64,000 nucleotides of DNA from Clostridia bacterium (GCA_017465465.1 JAFTWE010000039.1:1-64000); one strand, 5' to 3'; numbered from the stretch's first letter, positions 26,578 through 35,797 are shown. Program-made: numbers and translations. Notes: generated by a model from the sequence alone, not told the origin.

Positions 26578-28368
26578 ATGAATATTAAAAAAATAATCGC
26601 GGCTTTAATGAGCGTTCTTTTGATTTTGCTCACCTTTGCCGCTTGCTCAAATAATGAGCCGCCAAATAATGAAGATGCAACCGATACTCCGCCCGAAACT
26701 CTTGTAATTTCAGGTGAGTCCACAGAAGAGGTTACTGCTATCACAGGCAGCACCGATAAGGACGGCAAGGTTATTGACAGCGAGGGTATCGTTGACAACG
26801 ACGGTCATAAGGTTTATTACACAGGCCACGATACTGACGACGGTAAAAAGATTTATACCACAGGCAAAAAGGATTCTAACGGTAACATTCTTTACACCCT
26901 CAACACAACTGATGACAGAGGCAATCTCATTTATTTTACAGGTAAAGAGGAAAACGGCAAGCTCGAGCTTGATAAGACAAATGCTGTTCCCGATTATACC
27001 ACAAATGAAAATTCCTCTCTCAACACCAATACACGCTACACATCAACCTCAACCGTAAGCTATAAGGTTGAAGATATCAAAGAAAAAGCAACTGATATCA
27101 AAAAGGGATTTTTAACATATTCAGGCGCTAAAGGTGACGATACATTCAAAAAGGTTATTCCTGCTGAAGACGGCGGCTTTATTGCCGTAACCTTCTCAAT
27201 GACAAAAGCAGGTATGTATGACGATGTAAGCAAGTCATGGAACAACTTCGGTAACATCGTTAAGTTCAGCGCAGACGGCAAGATTGAATGGAAATATTCC
27301 GTAGGCGGTGACGGTCAGATTGATTTGAGCGATGTTACTCAGCTCAAGGACGGTTCAATCGTTGCAGTAGGCTACACCCTTGCAACCGACACCGATGCAC
27401 CTATTAACAGCCTTCTCAATTCTTCACTTATTGTTAAGGTAAGCGAAGACGGCGAATATATGTGGTCTTACTCCTTCCCCGGTGATGAAAATTCAAACGG
27501 TGATTATCTTGTAAGCGTTTGCGCAACTCCCGACGGCGGATTTGTTGCAGGCGGCCGTGCAGATTCAACCGCAGGCTTCTTTAACGGCACTCAGTCAGAC
27601 CACTTCAAGGCATTCCTTTTCAAGTTTGACAAAAAGGGCAATGTTGAATGGAGAAAGACACTCACAGGCTCAAGAGGTAACACCTTTGAGGCTATTGATG
27701 TTAACGAAGACGGTGATATTTTCACCCTTTGCACAACTCTTTCAAATGACGGCAGCTTCACAGCCTTCAAGGGCTATAACAATCAGACTGCAAACACAGT
27801 TGTTATGAAGTTCAATAAAAAGGGCGCTCTTGAATGGTCAAAGAATCTTATGAGCTCAGGCCTTAGCAAGTTCATAGCCATTGACGCTACCAAAGACGGC
27901 GGTTGCCTTGTTGGCGGCACATTCTCAATTTATAAGAGAGCTGACGGCAGCTTCCAGGTAAATTACGGCGGAACAGACGGTTATGTTGTAAAATACGATG
28001 AAAACGGCGGCGTTTGCTGGTCAAGAAATGTTGCAGGTGCGGCTGATGACGAGGTTCTCGGCGTTGCCGAAACAGAAAACGGCATTGTAATTGTTGGTAA
28101 AACAAAGTCTAACAATCTTGATTTCTCAGAGTTCGATAACCTCGGCGAGTATGACGGCTTTGTTATGATTGTTGACAACGCAGGCAAAACAATCTGCACT
28201 AACAAAATTGCAGGCTCAGGTAACGACACAGTTAACGACCTTGCTTTGACAGAAACAGGCTTTGTTGTTGTGGGCTGGACAAATTCTGCCGACAATGATT
28301 TTGCAGACAACCCTGCACCAAGAAGCTTCAGCGGCTTCTGCGGAAAATATGATTTCGTAATCAAATAA
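26578..28368 (+). CDS. Beta-propeller lipoprotein
   Basis: 596 residues. Lipobox FAAC places lipidated Cys at 23. A low-complexity linker is followed by about four short repeats of the form D-x-x-G-x-x-x-Y-x-TG (about 60-130). From about 195 to the end there are some seven blade-like repeats of the pattern GGFIAVG...VKFxxDGxxxWxxxxxG, as in PQQ-like or delta-60 propellers. It is an exported, lipid-anchored protein; ligand binding or scaffolding is inference. Start chosen because the 26536 ATG lies in the promoter. A terminator follows at once. Confidence 0.8.
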   Translation: MNIKKIIAALMSVLLILLTFAACSNNEPPNNEDATDTPPETLVISGESTEEVTAITGSTDKDGKVIDSEGIVDNDGHKVYYTGHDTDDGKKIYTTGKKDSNGNILYTLNTTDDRGNLIYFTGKEENGKLELDKTNAVPDYTTNENSSLNTNTRYTSTSTVSYKVEDIKEKATDIKKGFLTYSGAKGDDTFKKVIPAEDGGFIAVTFSMTKAGMYDDVSKSWNNFGNIVKFSADGKIEWKYSVGGDGQIDLSDVTQLKDGSIVAVGYTLATDTDAPINSLLNSSLIVKVSEDGEYMWSYSFPGDENSNGDYLVSVCATPDGGFVAGGRADSTAGFFNGTQSDHFKAFLFKFDKKGNVEWRKTLTGSRGNTFEAIDVNEDGDIFTLCTTLSNDGSFTAFKGYNNQTANTVVMKFNKKGALEWSKNLMSSGLSKFIAIDATKDGGCLVGGTFSIYKRADGSFQVNYGGTDGYVVKYDENGGVCWSRNVAGAADDEVLGVAETENGIVIVGKTKSNNLDFSEFDNLGEYDGFVMIVDNAGKTICTNKIAGSGNDTVNDLALTETGFVVVGWTNSADNDFADNPAPRSFSGFCGKYDFVIK

Positions 28369-28373
28369 AATTT

Positions 28374-28404
28374 CGGCACTCTTCCCTGTGGAGAGTGCCG
28401 TTTT
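28374..28404 (+). terminator. Terminator between lipoprotein and GH3 genes
   Basis: CGGCACTCT (28374-28382) pairs with AGAGTGCCG (28392-28400), then TTTTA. Confidence 0.8.
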
Positions 28405-28417
28405 ACGAGGTAGAGAA

Positions 28418-30823
28418 ATGATAAAAGATAAATTTATGAACCTTGCAGGCAGGGTTTATGTTAAGTTCAGCGGAGTTGCGCAGGAAAAAACTCTCAGAGC
28501 AAAAGAGGAAATAACCGTTACTGATGAAATGAAAAGCACTCTTCGCCGTGTTGCAGGTGAGGGCGCGGTGCTTATTAAAAATAACGGTATACTTCCCTTG
28601 AAAAAGGGTGCAAAGGTTTCACTCTTCGGCAGAGTGCAGTATAACTGGTTTTACACAGGCTACGGCTCAGGGGGAGATGTTAACCGACCTTATGAAGTGA
28701 ATCTGATTGACGGCGTGAGAAATTGCGACTCTCTTTTGCTCAACGAGCATCTTGCCAAAAGCTATGAGCGCTGGAGCAAAGAAAATGTTATCAACGATGC
28801 CGTTTGGGGTATGTGGCCAAGGTTTTATCCCGAAATGCCCATAACCGATGCAGATGCTTTGAATGCCTCGCTTGTTTCCGACTGTGCAGTGGTAACCATC
28901 GGCAGGTCATCAGGTGAAGACAGAGAAAATGTGCTGGAAAAAGGCAGTTATTACCTCACCGACGATGAAAGAAAACTCCTTGACAAGGTTGCATACCGCT
29001 TTGAAAAAGCCGTTGTGCTTCTCAATATCGGCAGTATCATTGACCTTGCGTGGATTGAAGAATACGGCGATAAAATTGACGCAGTTGTAATCCTCTGGCA
29101 AGGCGGTATGGAAAGCGGAAATGCCGCCGCAGACCTGCTTTGCGGAAAAACAAATCCTTGCGGAAAGCTCACTTCAACCGTCAGCAGAAATTACGCTGAC
29201 CAGCCGAGTGCCAAGGATTTTGGCGGCAAGAAGTTTAACAACTACACAGAAGATATTTATGTGGGCTACCGCTATTTTGAAACCTTTAATAAGGATGCCG
29301 TTCTCTACCCTTTCGGCTACGGTCTTTCATACACAAGCTTTGACATTAAATGCGACAGCGCCGCTTCAACAAAGGCAGGCTTCAAATTTGATGTTGAAAT
29401 CAAAAACACAGGCTCACTTAAGGGCAAGGAGGCTTTCGGGCTTTATGTTAAAAAGCCTATGGGCGCCCTCGGTAACCCTGAAAAACAGCTTGTTGCCTTT
29501 GGAAAATCAAAGCTCCTTTCACCTGAAAAGAGCCAGCTTTTAAAAGCAGAGGTTTCGCTTTATCAGCTCTCGTCTTACGATGAAAGCGGACTGACAGGCT
29601 TTAAATCTGCCTATGTAATTGAGAAGGGCGAATATGAATTTTATCTCGGCGGTGATGTAAGAACTGCCGAAAAGGTGTTTACATATTATCAGGAGGAAAC
29701 GGTAGTTTACTCTCAGCTTTCACAGTGCCTTGCCCCTGAAACGGCTTTCCCCGTGCTCAACCCCATTGACGGCACAAGGCTTTGCCAAGTAAACGAAACA
29801 AATCTTAAAATAAAAATTCTCGACAATATGCCAAAGTCCACACCGATAACAGGTGACCGTGGATACAAATTGCAGGATGTTAAGTCGGGCAAAGTGTCGA
29901 TGGATGACTTTGTGGCTCAGCTGAGCCTTGACGAGCTTGAAGCCCTCACCCGCGGAGATTATACTATGGGCAGCCCCCTTGGCGCACCGGGCAATGCGGC
30001 GGTTTATTGCGGAGTGCTTGACTCCTTGAGGGATAAGGGTATTCCTGCCGTCACCACCTCTGACGGACCTTCGGGCATTCGACTTCGGGCAAGCTGTTCG
30101 CTTATTCCTATCGGAACACTTCTTGCCTCAACCTTTGACACCAAGGCGGTTAAGGAGGTTTACTCACTCGTTGCCCTTGAAATGAAAGAAAAGGGAAGCG
30201 ATGTGCTCCTTGCGCCGGGTATGAATATTCACAGAAATCCCCTTTGCGGCCGAAACTTTGAATATTATTCCGAAGACCCGTATCTCACAGGCAAAATGGG
30301 AGCGGCGGCAGTTATGGGAATTCAGGCTCAGGGCGGCTCGGCAACACCGAAGCATTTTGCCTGCAACAATCAGGAAATCAGGCGCCTTGTTAATGATTCA
30401 AGGGTGTCTGAAAGAGCCTTGCGTGAAATTTACTTAAAAGGCTTTGAAATCTGCATTAAAGAGGCAAAGCCTGAAAATATTATGACCTCATACAACAAAA
30501 TAAACGGCGTGTGGAGCTATTATAACTATGACCTTGTAACTTCAATTCTTCGCAATGAATGGGGCTATGAGGGCTGTGTTATGACCGACTGGTGGACAAA
30601 ATCGGGCAGAAGCCCCCACTTCCCCAAGGTGTATGACAATGCCTACCGCGTAAGGGCTCAGGTGGATGTGCTCATGCCGGGCGGCGGCAGAGCAGGAGGT
30701 CGTAAGCCTGACGGCTCGCTTCTTAAATATGTTGATAACGGCGGTATTACCCTTGGTGAAATCCAACGAAGTGCAAAAAACATTTTAAGCTTTGCAATGA
30801 ACTCAACAGCATATAAGGAATAA
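28418..30823 (+). CDS. Glycoside hydrolase family 3 beta-glucosidase-like enzyme, domain-swapped
   Basis: 801 residues, no signal peptide, so cytosolic. The domain order is reversed: the GH3 C-terminal alpha/beta domain comes first (GEGAVLIKNNGILPLKKGAKVSLFG, about 45-70), then an Fn3-like segment (LYPFGYGLSYTSF), and last the GH3 N-terminal TIM barrel (DGPSGIRL, HRNPLCGRNFEYYSEDP, KHFACNNQE). The predicted nucleophile is Asp724 in VMTDWW. The same swap is known in Ruminococcus albus and Butyrivibrio enzymes. Start ATG 28418 follows GAGGT. It hydrolyses terminal beta-glycosides; the specificity is unknown. No promoter of its own was seen. Confidence 0.92.
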   Translation: MIKDKFMNLAGRVYVKFSGVAQEKTLRAKEEITVTDEMKSTLRRVAGEGAVLIKNNGILPLKKGAKVSLFGRVQYNWFYTGYGSGGDVNRPYEVNLIDGVRNCDSLLLNEHLAKSYERWSKENVINDAVWGMWPRFYPEMPITDADALNASLVSDCAVVTIGRSSGEDRENVLEKGSYYLTDDERKLLDKVAYRFEKAVVLLNIGSIIDLAWIEEYGDKIDAVVILWQGGMESGNAAADLLCGKTNPCGKLTSTVSRNYADQPSAKDFGGKKFNNYTEDIYVGYRYFETFNKDAVLYPFGYGLSYTSFDIKCDSAASTKAGFKFDVEIKNTGSLKGKEAFGLYVKKPMGALGNPEKQLVAFGKSKLLSPEKSQLLKAEVSLYQLSSYDESGLTGFKSAYVIEKGEYEFYLGGDVRTAEKVFTYYQEETVVYSQLSQCLAPETAFPVLNPIDGTRLCQVNETNLKIKILDNMPKSTPITGDRGYKLQDVKSGKVSMDDFVAQLSLDELEALTRGDYTMGSPLGAPGNAAVYCGVLDSLRDKGIPAVTTSDGPSGIRLRASCSLIPIGTLLASTFDTKAVKEVYSLVALEMKEKGSDVLLAPGMNIHRNPLCGRNFEYYSEDPYLTGKMGAAAVMGIQAQGGSATPKHFACNNQEIRRLVNDSRVSERALREIYLKGFEICIKEAKPENIMTSYNKINGVWSYYNYDLVTSILRNEWGYEGCVMTDWWTKSGRSPHFPKVYDNAYRVRAQVDVLMPGGGRAGGRKPDGSLLKYVDNGGITLGEIQRSAKNILSFAMNSTAYKE

Positions 30824-30825
30824 GA

Positions 30826-30857
30826 AAAATCCGGCAATCGTAAGGTTGTCGGATTTT
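30826..30857 (+). terminator. Terminator after the GH3 gene
   Basis: A 12-bp stem with one mismatch (30826-30837 with 30846-30857), ending in a T run. Confidence 0.75.
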
Positions 30858-31052
30858 GTATGTAGGGGAGGCTATCAGCCTCCCGTCTTATTATTTGTTG
30901 CATCCAATCGGTTTTCGGTGCGTCGAAAATCGCCGCACCTTACAAGTTGACGGAAATCTTTGTAGGATATGGTGTCCCCGACATACCGTTTTGCGAAGCA
31001 AAAAAACAGGGAGAGCATCAAGGCTCTCCCTTACAAATCACTCTTTTGGATA
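30858..31052. repeat. Palindrome-rich intergenic element
   Basis: A gene-free stretch holding four back-to-back hairpins: GGGAGGCT/AGCCTCCC near 30865-30885, GGTGCG/CGCACC near 30917-30940, TTTGC/GCAAA near 30990, and GGGAGAGC/GCTCTCCC at 31009-31030. Such strings of short hairpins resemble dispersed palindromic elements of gut Clostridia. That it is repeated elsewhere in the genome is inference. Confidence 0.45.
30999..31031 (-). terminator. Minus-strand terminator downstream of the DUF1796 region
   Basis: GGGAGAGC (31009-31016) pairs perfectly with GCTCTCCC (31023-31030); on the minus strand seven T follow. Confidence 0.7.
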
Positions 31053-31053
31053 A

Positions 31054-31150
31054 TTATTTCCTGTTTTTAATAACTCTTGCGGGGGAGCCTACGGCGATTG
31101 AGTAAAGAGCAGTCCTCATCGATTTCAAGACAGGCATGACCGAAAAGAGT
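31054..31150 (-). pseudogene. Remnant of a hexapeptide acyltransferase gene (internal deletion, frameshift)
   Basis: Two blocks match the intact acyltransferase gene at 31936-32607: 31054-31104 corresponds to its last codons (YSIAVGSPARVIKNRK, with stop) and 31107-31150 to TLFGHVGLEIGEDC (32194-32238). About 200 bp between them are missing, and the two halves are in different frames. The 5' half is absent. This is a decayed partial second copy lying on the far side of the DUF1796 gene. Confidence 0.85.
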
Positions 31151-31180
31151 CATCATAATTATGAATCTTGTTTTTATGTT

Positions 31181-31888
31181 TTAAACTTGTTGCTTATGGA
31201 TATATACCATTTTGAGTTTTATTCGAATTTTCAGGTAAAGCTTTTTAAACTTTTTATATATTGAAGAGCATTTTGCTTTTTGAATTGAAGAAGTTTCCTC
31301 AACATTGTCAACTATAAATGCTTTAAGGGAAGATTCTTCCTTAAGGAAAGGATGAGTTCCTTTACCTTTCTTTTTTTCTCCGACAAAATGAAGAGGAATT
31401 TCAGGAGGAGTGTTTGAAAAAACAAATCCTGTTACAAAAATGATTTCATTCTCTGGATTGAATTTTTTGAAAAAAGAAAGAATACTATCATAGTTTTCTA
31501 TAATATATGGATAATCATCTGCGGTAATATAACGGCAAAAAAGAGTCGGCTCTTTTATTAGTTCAAAAAATCTTGCTATACGACGGTTATATTTGCTTTT
31601 GATGTCATCTAGTTGGTTTTCCAATGGTTTGTATGCTGAAAAATCGTGATAGAAATCAATGTTCCACTTTATGTTTCTGTAATAATCAGGATGAAATTTT
31701 AACTGAAAGAGAAATTCAAAGTTTAAAAAATCATAGAAGCCACTATCAATAAGTTCAATGACCTTTTCAAAATTGGGAGTAATTAACCAATCAAAAGGCA
31801 GACTGCACCCTCTTCGGTTTATTCGTTTAAACTCTAGTGCGGGGGAGCAGAAATAACCTAACGACACAATATGTTTGAATTTTTTCAT
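31181..31888 (-). CDS. DUF1796 family putative papain-like cysteine peptidase
   Basis: 235 residues. The opening FKHIVSLGYFCSPALEFKRI and RGCSLPFDWLITPNFEKVIELI are the hallmark of DUF1796, annotated as putative papain-like cysteine peptidases but often found in surface-polysaccharide loci; Cys14 or Cys28 could be catalytic. No signal peptide; a basic C-terminus. By eye it is richer in A+T than the flanking genes and lies between an intact acyltransferase gene and a decayed fragment of the same gene, which suggests recent arrival. AAGGATATGGC precedes the ATG. Confidence 0.7.
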   Translation of the reverse strand: MKKFKHIVSLGYFCSPALEFKRINRRGCSLPFDWLITPNFEKVIELIDSGFYDFLNFEFLFQLKFHPDYYRNIKWNIDFYHDFSAYKPLENQLDDIKSKYNRRIARFFELIKEPTLFCRYITADDYPYIIENYDSILSFFKKFNPENEIIFVTGFVFSNTPPEIPLHFVGEKKKGKGTHPFLKEESSLKAFIVDNVEETSSIQKAKCSSIYKKFKKLYLKIRIKLKMVYIHKQQV

Positions 31889-31935
31889 GCCATATCCTTC
31901 TTTTTTGTCGATTATACTCGGCTGTTTTGAGTGCT

Positions 31936-32607
31936 TTATTTCCTGTTTTTAATCACTCTTGCGGGGGAGCCGACGGCGATTGAGTATGGTGGAATGGGCT
32001 TCACAACAGTTGAGCCTGCGCCGATAACCGAGCCCTGACCGATGTTGCCCGAATACATAACGCAAACGCCCATACCAAGGTAGCAGTCATTGCCGATTGT
32101 AACCTTTTCACAGTGGCCGCCCTGAGAATAAATAATTCTCTCGGGGTCGTCATAAATGTGGGAGTAAGGTGTGAGTGTAATGTTCTGAGCAAGGAGGCAG
32201 TCCTCGCCGATTTCAAGGCCGACATGGCCGAAAAGGGTGGTGCCTGTGCCGATGTATGAGCCTCTGCCGACTTTAATATAGCCTGTTGCAACACGCTCGG
32301 TGTCGAGATATACTCTTTCCTGAACGCGGACATTATCACCGAGAGTGATGCCGCCCTCGCCGCGTGCGTGGAGGGTGCAGCCGTCTTTAATTTCTACATC
32401 GTTACCCAAAGAAACAAATTCGGGGTTTACGATTTTAACACCTGCGCCGATTTTAACATTTTCACCCATAAATTTAAGCTTTGTTTTGTAATATTCAACC
32501 CTTGCCTTTGCGGCGTAATCTGACGGGTCGTTCATAATAACTGTCTGATAAAAGCTTTCTTTTTCTTCATCATTAAGTCCGTTAAAAATATCTGTAAAAA
32601 ATCCCAT
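31936..32607 (-). CDS. Left-handed beta-helix acyltransferase (hexapeptide repeat)
   Basis: 223 residues. A helical N-terminus is followed by a long run of hexapeptide turns (VKIGAGVKIVNPEFVSLGNDVEI through GSVIGAGSTVVKPIPPYSIAVGSPARVI), the maltose/galactoside-O-acetyltransferase type of trimeric LbH enzymes. His at about 130 in TLFGHVG or at 150 in YSHIYDD may be catalytic. It probably acetylates a sugar or polymer. GGAGG precedes the ATG, and it is divergent from the GH106-like gene across a palindromic control region. A decayed part-copy lies downstream. Confidence 0.85.
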   Translation of the reverse strand: MGFFTDIFNGLNDEEKESFYQTVIMNDPSDYAAKARVEYYKTKLKFMGENVKIGAGVKIVNPEFVSLGNDVEIKDGCTLHARGEGGITLGDNVRVQERVYLDTERVATGYIKVGRGSYIGTGTTLFGHVGLEIGEDCLLAQNITLTPYSHIYDDPERIIYSQGGHCEKVTIGNDCYLGMGVCVMYSGNIGQGSVIGAGSTVVKPIPPYSIAVGSPARVIKNRK

Positions 32608-32634
32608 TGTTTTTACCTCCGTTTTGTTGGGTTA

Positions 32635-32650
32635 TGTTAAAACGATAACA
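32635..32650. promoter_or_regulatory. TGTTA-N6-TAACA inverted repeat, possible LacI/CcpA-type site
   Basis: Two 5-bp arms flank an AAACGA centre. It resembles but does not match the catabolite-response consensus, and lies between divergent carbohydrate genes. Confidence 0.3.
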
Positions 32651-32651
32651 C

Positions 32652-32671
32652 ATTGATTTTTAAAAATCAAT
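32652..32671. promoter_or_regulatory. Perfect 20-bp palindrome between divergent genes
   Basis: ATTGATTTTTAAAAATCAAT is perfectly symmetrical. Its half-site ATTGATTTTTA recurs at 32700-32710 over the -35 box of the plus-strand promoter, and TTGATT within the palindrome could be the -35 of a weak minus-strand promoter (TTGATT-17-TATCGT). A shared regulator is inferred. Confidence 0.6.
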
Positions 32672-32700
32672 ACACTTTTATGAAAATACAAAATAATTCA

Positions 32701-32729
32701 TTGATTTTTACTTTGTGAATTGATATACT
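32701..32729 (+). promoter_or_regulatory. Promoter of the GH106-like gene
   Basis: TTGATT (32701-32706), 17-bp spacer, TATACT (32724-32729), 30 bp before the ATG with AAAGGAGG. Confidence 0.65.
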
Positions 32730-32759
32730 GAAAACAATAAGTTTAAAGGAGGCGTTTTA

Positions 32760-35700
32760 ATGCTTTATCCCAAAAATCAAGATAAAAAATTAAGTGAAGA
32801 GCTTTTTAAAAATCCCACTTCCGAGTACCGTTGCACACCCTTCTGGGCCTGGAACTGTGAGCTTAATGAAAAAGACCTTCATCAGGAAATAGACTTTATG
32901 AAAGAAATGGGTATGGGCGGCTTTCACATGCACACCCGTGTAGGTCAGTCTACCGAATACCTTTCAGATAAATATATGAGCTTCATCAAGTCCTGCACCG
33001 AAAAGGCTAAGAAAGAAAAAATGCTTTCATGGCTTTATGATGAGGATAAATGGCCTTCAGGCGCTGCAGGGGGTCTGGTTACCAAAAAGGTAGAAAACCG
33101 TGAAAAATTCCTTTTGTTTACCCAGTATAAAGAAGACGGCACAGGCGAGCTTCTTGCAAGATATGATATCAAGCTCGACGCTGACGGATACCTTGAAAGC
33201 TACAAGCGCCTTAATGACGGCGAAGAGGCAGAAAATATGCCTCGTTACGCTTTCCTCGAAACTGCAAAAGAAAGCCCTTGGCACAACTTCCAGACTTATG
33301 TTGATACACTTTCAAAGTCTGCTATTGATGATTTTATAAATGTTACTCACGAAAAGTATAAAGAGGTTGTGGGTGAAGATTTTGGCGGCGCAGTGCCTGC
33401 AATTTTTACCGACGAGCCTCAGGTTGCCCGCAAAAACAGTATGGACTATGCAAACTCTGACGAAGAGATGCAGATGCCGTTTACAACCGATTTTAACGAT
33501 ACATATAAGGCAACCTACGGCACAGATTTTCTGGATACACTCCCTGAGGTTGTGTGGGACAGAAAAGACGGCAACCACCTTGCAAGATACCGTTATCACG
33601 ACCACGCAACTGACCGCTTTGTTGAGGCTTTTTGCGATAACATCGGCGATTGGTGCAAAAAGAACAACATTCTTCTCACAGGCCACATGATGGAAGAGCC
33701 TACTCTTGAAAGCCAGACCTGTGCTGTTGGTGAGGCAATGAGGGCTTACCGTTCATTTGGTCTCCCGGGTGTTGATATGCTTTGTGATAGCAGAGAATTC
33801 ACCACCGTTAAGCAGGCGGCAAGTGCCACTCATCAGTATGGCTACCCCGGCGTTATGAGTGAGCTTTACGGCGTTACCAACTGGGACTTTGACTTCAGAG
33901 GTCACAAGCTTCAGGGTGACTGGCAGGCGGCTCTGGGCGTAAGCGTTCGCGTTCCTCACCTTTATTGGGTTTCGATGCGCGGTGAAGCAAAGCGTGACTA
34001 CCCTGCATCAATCGGCCATCAGTCAGCCTGGTATAAGGAATATTCATATATTGAAGACCACTTTGCAAGAGTTAATACTCTCATGACAAGAGGAACTCCC
34101 GATGTTAAAATCGGCGTTATTCACCCCGTTGAGTCATATTGGCTTCACTACGGTCCAACAGATTTAACAGGTGAAGAAAGAGAAGAAATCGACAAGCGTT
34201 TTCAGAATATTACCGAGTGGCTGATTTACGGCACACTTGATTTTGACTACATCAGCGAATCCCTTCTTCAAAGCCAGTTTGCAGGTGCAGACGGCGGCTT
34301 TAAGGTTGGCGAAATGAAATATGATGTTGTGGTTGTTCCCGCTTGTGAAACCTTGCGAGCTTCAACTGTTAAGGCGCTCAATGAATTTGCCGACAAGGGC
34401 GGTAAGGTTATTATTATGGGCGAGGTTGCTTCGCTTGTGGATGCACAGGCTTCAGATGCACCTGCGCTCCTTGCCAAAAAATGTGAGTGCATAAGCTGGA
34501 GTAAAGCCGCACTTTTCAAAGCCCTTGAAGAGTACAGAACTATTGAAATATTCGGCAAATGGGGTCACCATTCAGACAACCTCATTTACGGAATGAGAAA
34601 TGACGGTGACGGCAAGAACCTCTTCATCTGCCACGCAAAAGCCCCCGACAGAAGATGTGTTGACAAAGAAGAAAATTATCTCATCACAATCAAGGGTGAG
34701 TACCGCCCCATTGTTATGGATACACAAACAGGTGACAGCAGAGAAATTCCCGCAACATACAAAAACGGAAAAACTATTATTAACTGGACTTCATATTCAC
34801 AGTCAAGCATTCTTCTTCGCCTTGAAAACGGCAGAAGCGAGCTTGCAGAGAATGAAAAAGAAGATTTGGGCGAGCTTGCATATCTTCAGAATGAAGCAGA
34901 GCTTATTCTTGACGAGCCCAATATTTGCGTGCTTGATATGGCTCAGTGGAAGATTGACGACGGCGAATGGCAGGAAAAAGAAGAAAGCCTTCGTCTTTGT
35001 GTAAAAGCAAAAGAAATGCTTAATTTCTCAACTGCGGCAGTTCAAGGCGCACAACCCTGGGTTGTGGGCAAGGTTGAAGCAAAGAACACAATCACCACAA
35101 GAATGACCTTCGTTTCAGAATTTGAGGTAGAAGATGCAGCTCTTGCCCTTGAGGATTTTGACATCAGCGACATTACCTTCAACGGGGAAAAGGTTGAAAA
35201 GGTTGCACAGGGCTATTATGTTGACTTCTCAATCACCAAAGTGAATATCGGCAAAATCAGAAAAGGTGAAAACACCGTTGAAATCACAAAGCCGTTTACC
35301 GTTGTTTCAAATGTAGAAAATGTGTTTATTCTCGGCAATTTCGGTGTTGAGGTTAACGGCACAGAGGTTAAGATTATTGAGCCGAAAAAGACCATCCGCA
35401 TCGGCGATGTAACAAGACAGGGCTTGCCGTTCTACGGCGGTGCGTTGACTTACCGCTTTAAGCTCAACGGAGGCAAGAAAACAAAAATCCGCCTTGGCCT
35501 TTTTGCCGCACCCTGCGTTGTGGCTGACCTTGACGGAAAGCGAATTGCCAATGTTTCACTTGCTCCCTATGAGGCAGACCTTGGCCAGCTCAGTGAGGGC
35601 GAGCATACCCTTGATTTGAAGGTTTATCTCAGCCGAATCAATACCTTCGGCGCACTTCACCATTCAAACCTTGCTTGCTTGTGGTTCGGCCCCGACGGCT

Positions 35701-35786
35701 GGTATTCAAAGGATGAATACTGGAGCTATGAATACAGAATTACCCCCGACGGACTCTTCACCGCCCCCAGAATTTTTACAAAATAA
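32760..35786 (+). CDS. GH106-like glycoside hydrolase (alpha-L-rhamnosidase type)
   Basis: 1008 residues, no signal peptide. The opening segment CTPFWAWNCELNEKDLHQEIDFMKEMGMGGFHMHTRVG followed by EYLSD, and later YDEDKWPSGAAGG, FTDEPQ and TGHMMEEP, match the TIM-barrel start of the large GH106/rhamnosidase-like family of gut bacteria. A flavodoxin-like middle domain (YDVVVVPACETLRASTVKALNEFADKGGKVIIMGE) and C-terminal beta-sandwich modules follow, as in that family. Glu in TDEP and EEP are candidate acids. It probably acts on imported rhamnose-bearing or similar glycans. Monocistronic, strong AAAGGAGG site, own promoter with operator. Confidence 0.82.
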   Translation: MLYPKNQDKKLSEELFKNPTSEYRCTPFWAWNCELNEKDLHQEIDFMKEMGMGGFHMHTRVGQSTEYLSDKYMSFIKSCTEKAKKEKMLSWLYDEDKWPSGAAGGLVTKKVENREKFLLFTQYKEDGTGELLARYDIKLDADGYLESYKRLNDGEEAENMPRYAFLETAKESPWHNFQTYVDTLSKSAIDDFINVTHEKYKEVVGEDFGGAVPAIFTDEPQVARKNSMDYANSDEEMQMPFTTDFNDTYKATYGTDFLDTLPEVVWDRKDGNHLARYRYHDHATDRFVEAFCDNIGDWCKKNNILLTGHMMEEPTLESQTCAVGEAMRAYRSFGLPGVDMLCDSREFTTVKQAASATHQYGYPGVMSELYGVTNWDFDFRGHKLQGDWQAALGVSVRVPHLYWVSMRGEAKRDYPASIGHQSAWYKEYSYIEDHFARVNTLMTRGTPDVKIGVIHPVESYWLHYGPTDLTGEEREEIDKRFQNITEWLIYGTLDFDYISESLLQSQFAGADGGFKVGEMKYDVVVVPACETLRASTVKALNEFADKGGKVIIMGEVASLVDAQASDAPALLAKKCECISWSKAALFKALEEYRTIEIFGKWGHHSDNLIYGMRNDGDGKNLFICHAKAPDRRCVDKEENYLITIKGEYRPIVMDTQTGDSREIPATYKNGKTIINWTSYSQSSILLRLENGRSELAENEKEDLGELAYLQNEAELILDEPNICVLDMAQWKIDDGEWQEKEESLRLCVKAKEMLNFSTAAVQGAQPWVVGKVEAKNTITTRMTFVSEFEVEDAALALEDFDISDITFNGEKVEKVAQGYYVDFSITKVNIGKIRKGENTVEITKPFTVVSNVENVFILGNFGVEVNGTEVKIIEPKKTIRIGDVTRQGLPFYGGALTYRFKLNGGKKTKIRLGLFAAPCVVADLDGKRIANVSLAPYEADLGQLSEGEHTLDLKVYLSRINTFGALHHSNLACLWFGPDGWYSKDEYWSYEYRITPDGLFTAPRIFTK

Positions 35787-35797
35787 GATAAAATCAA

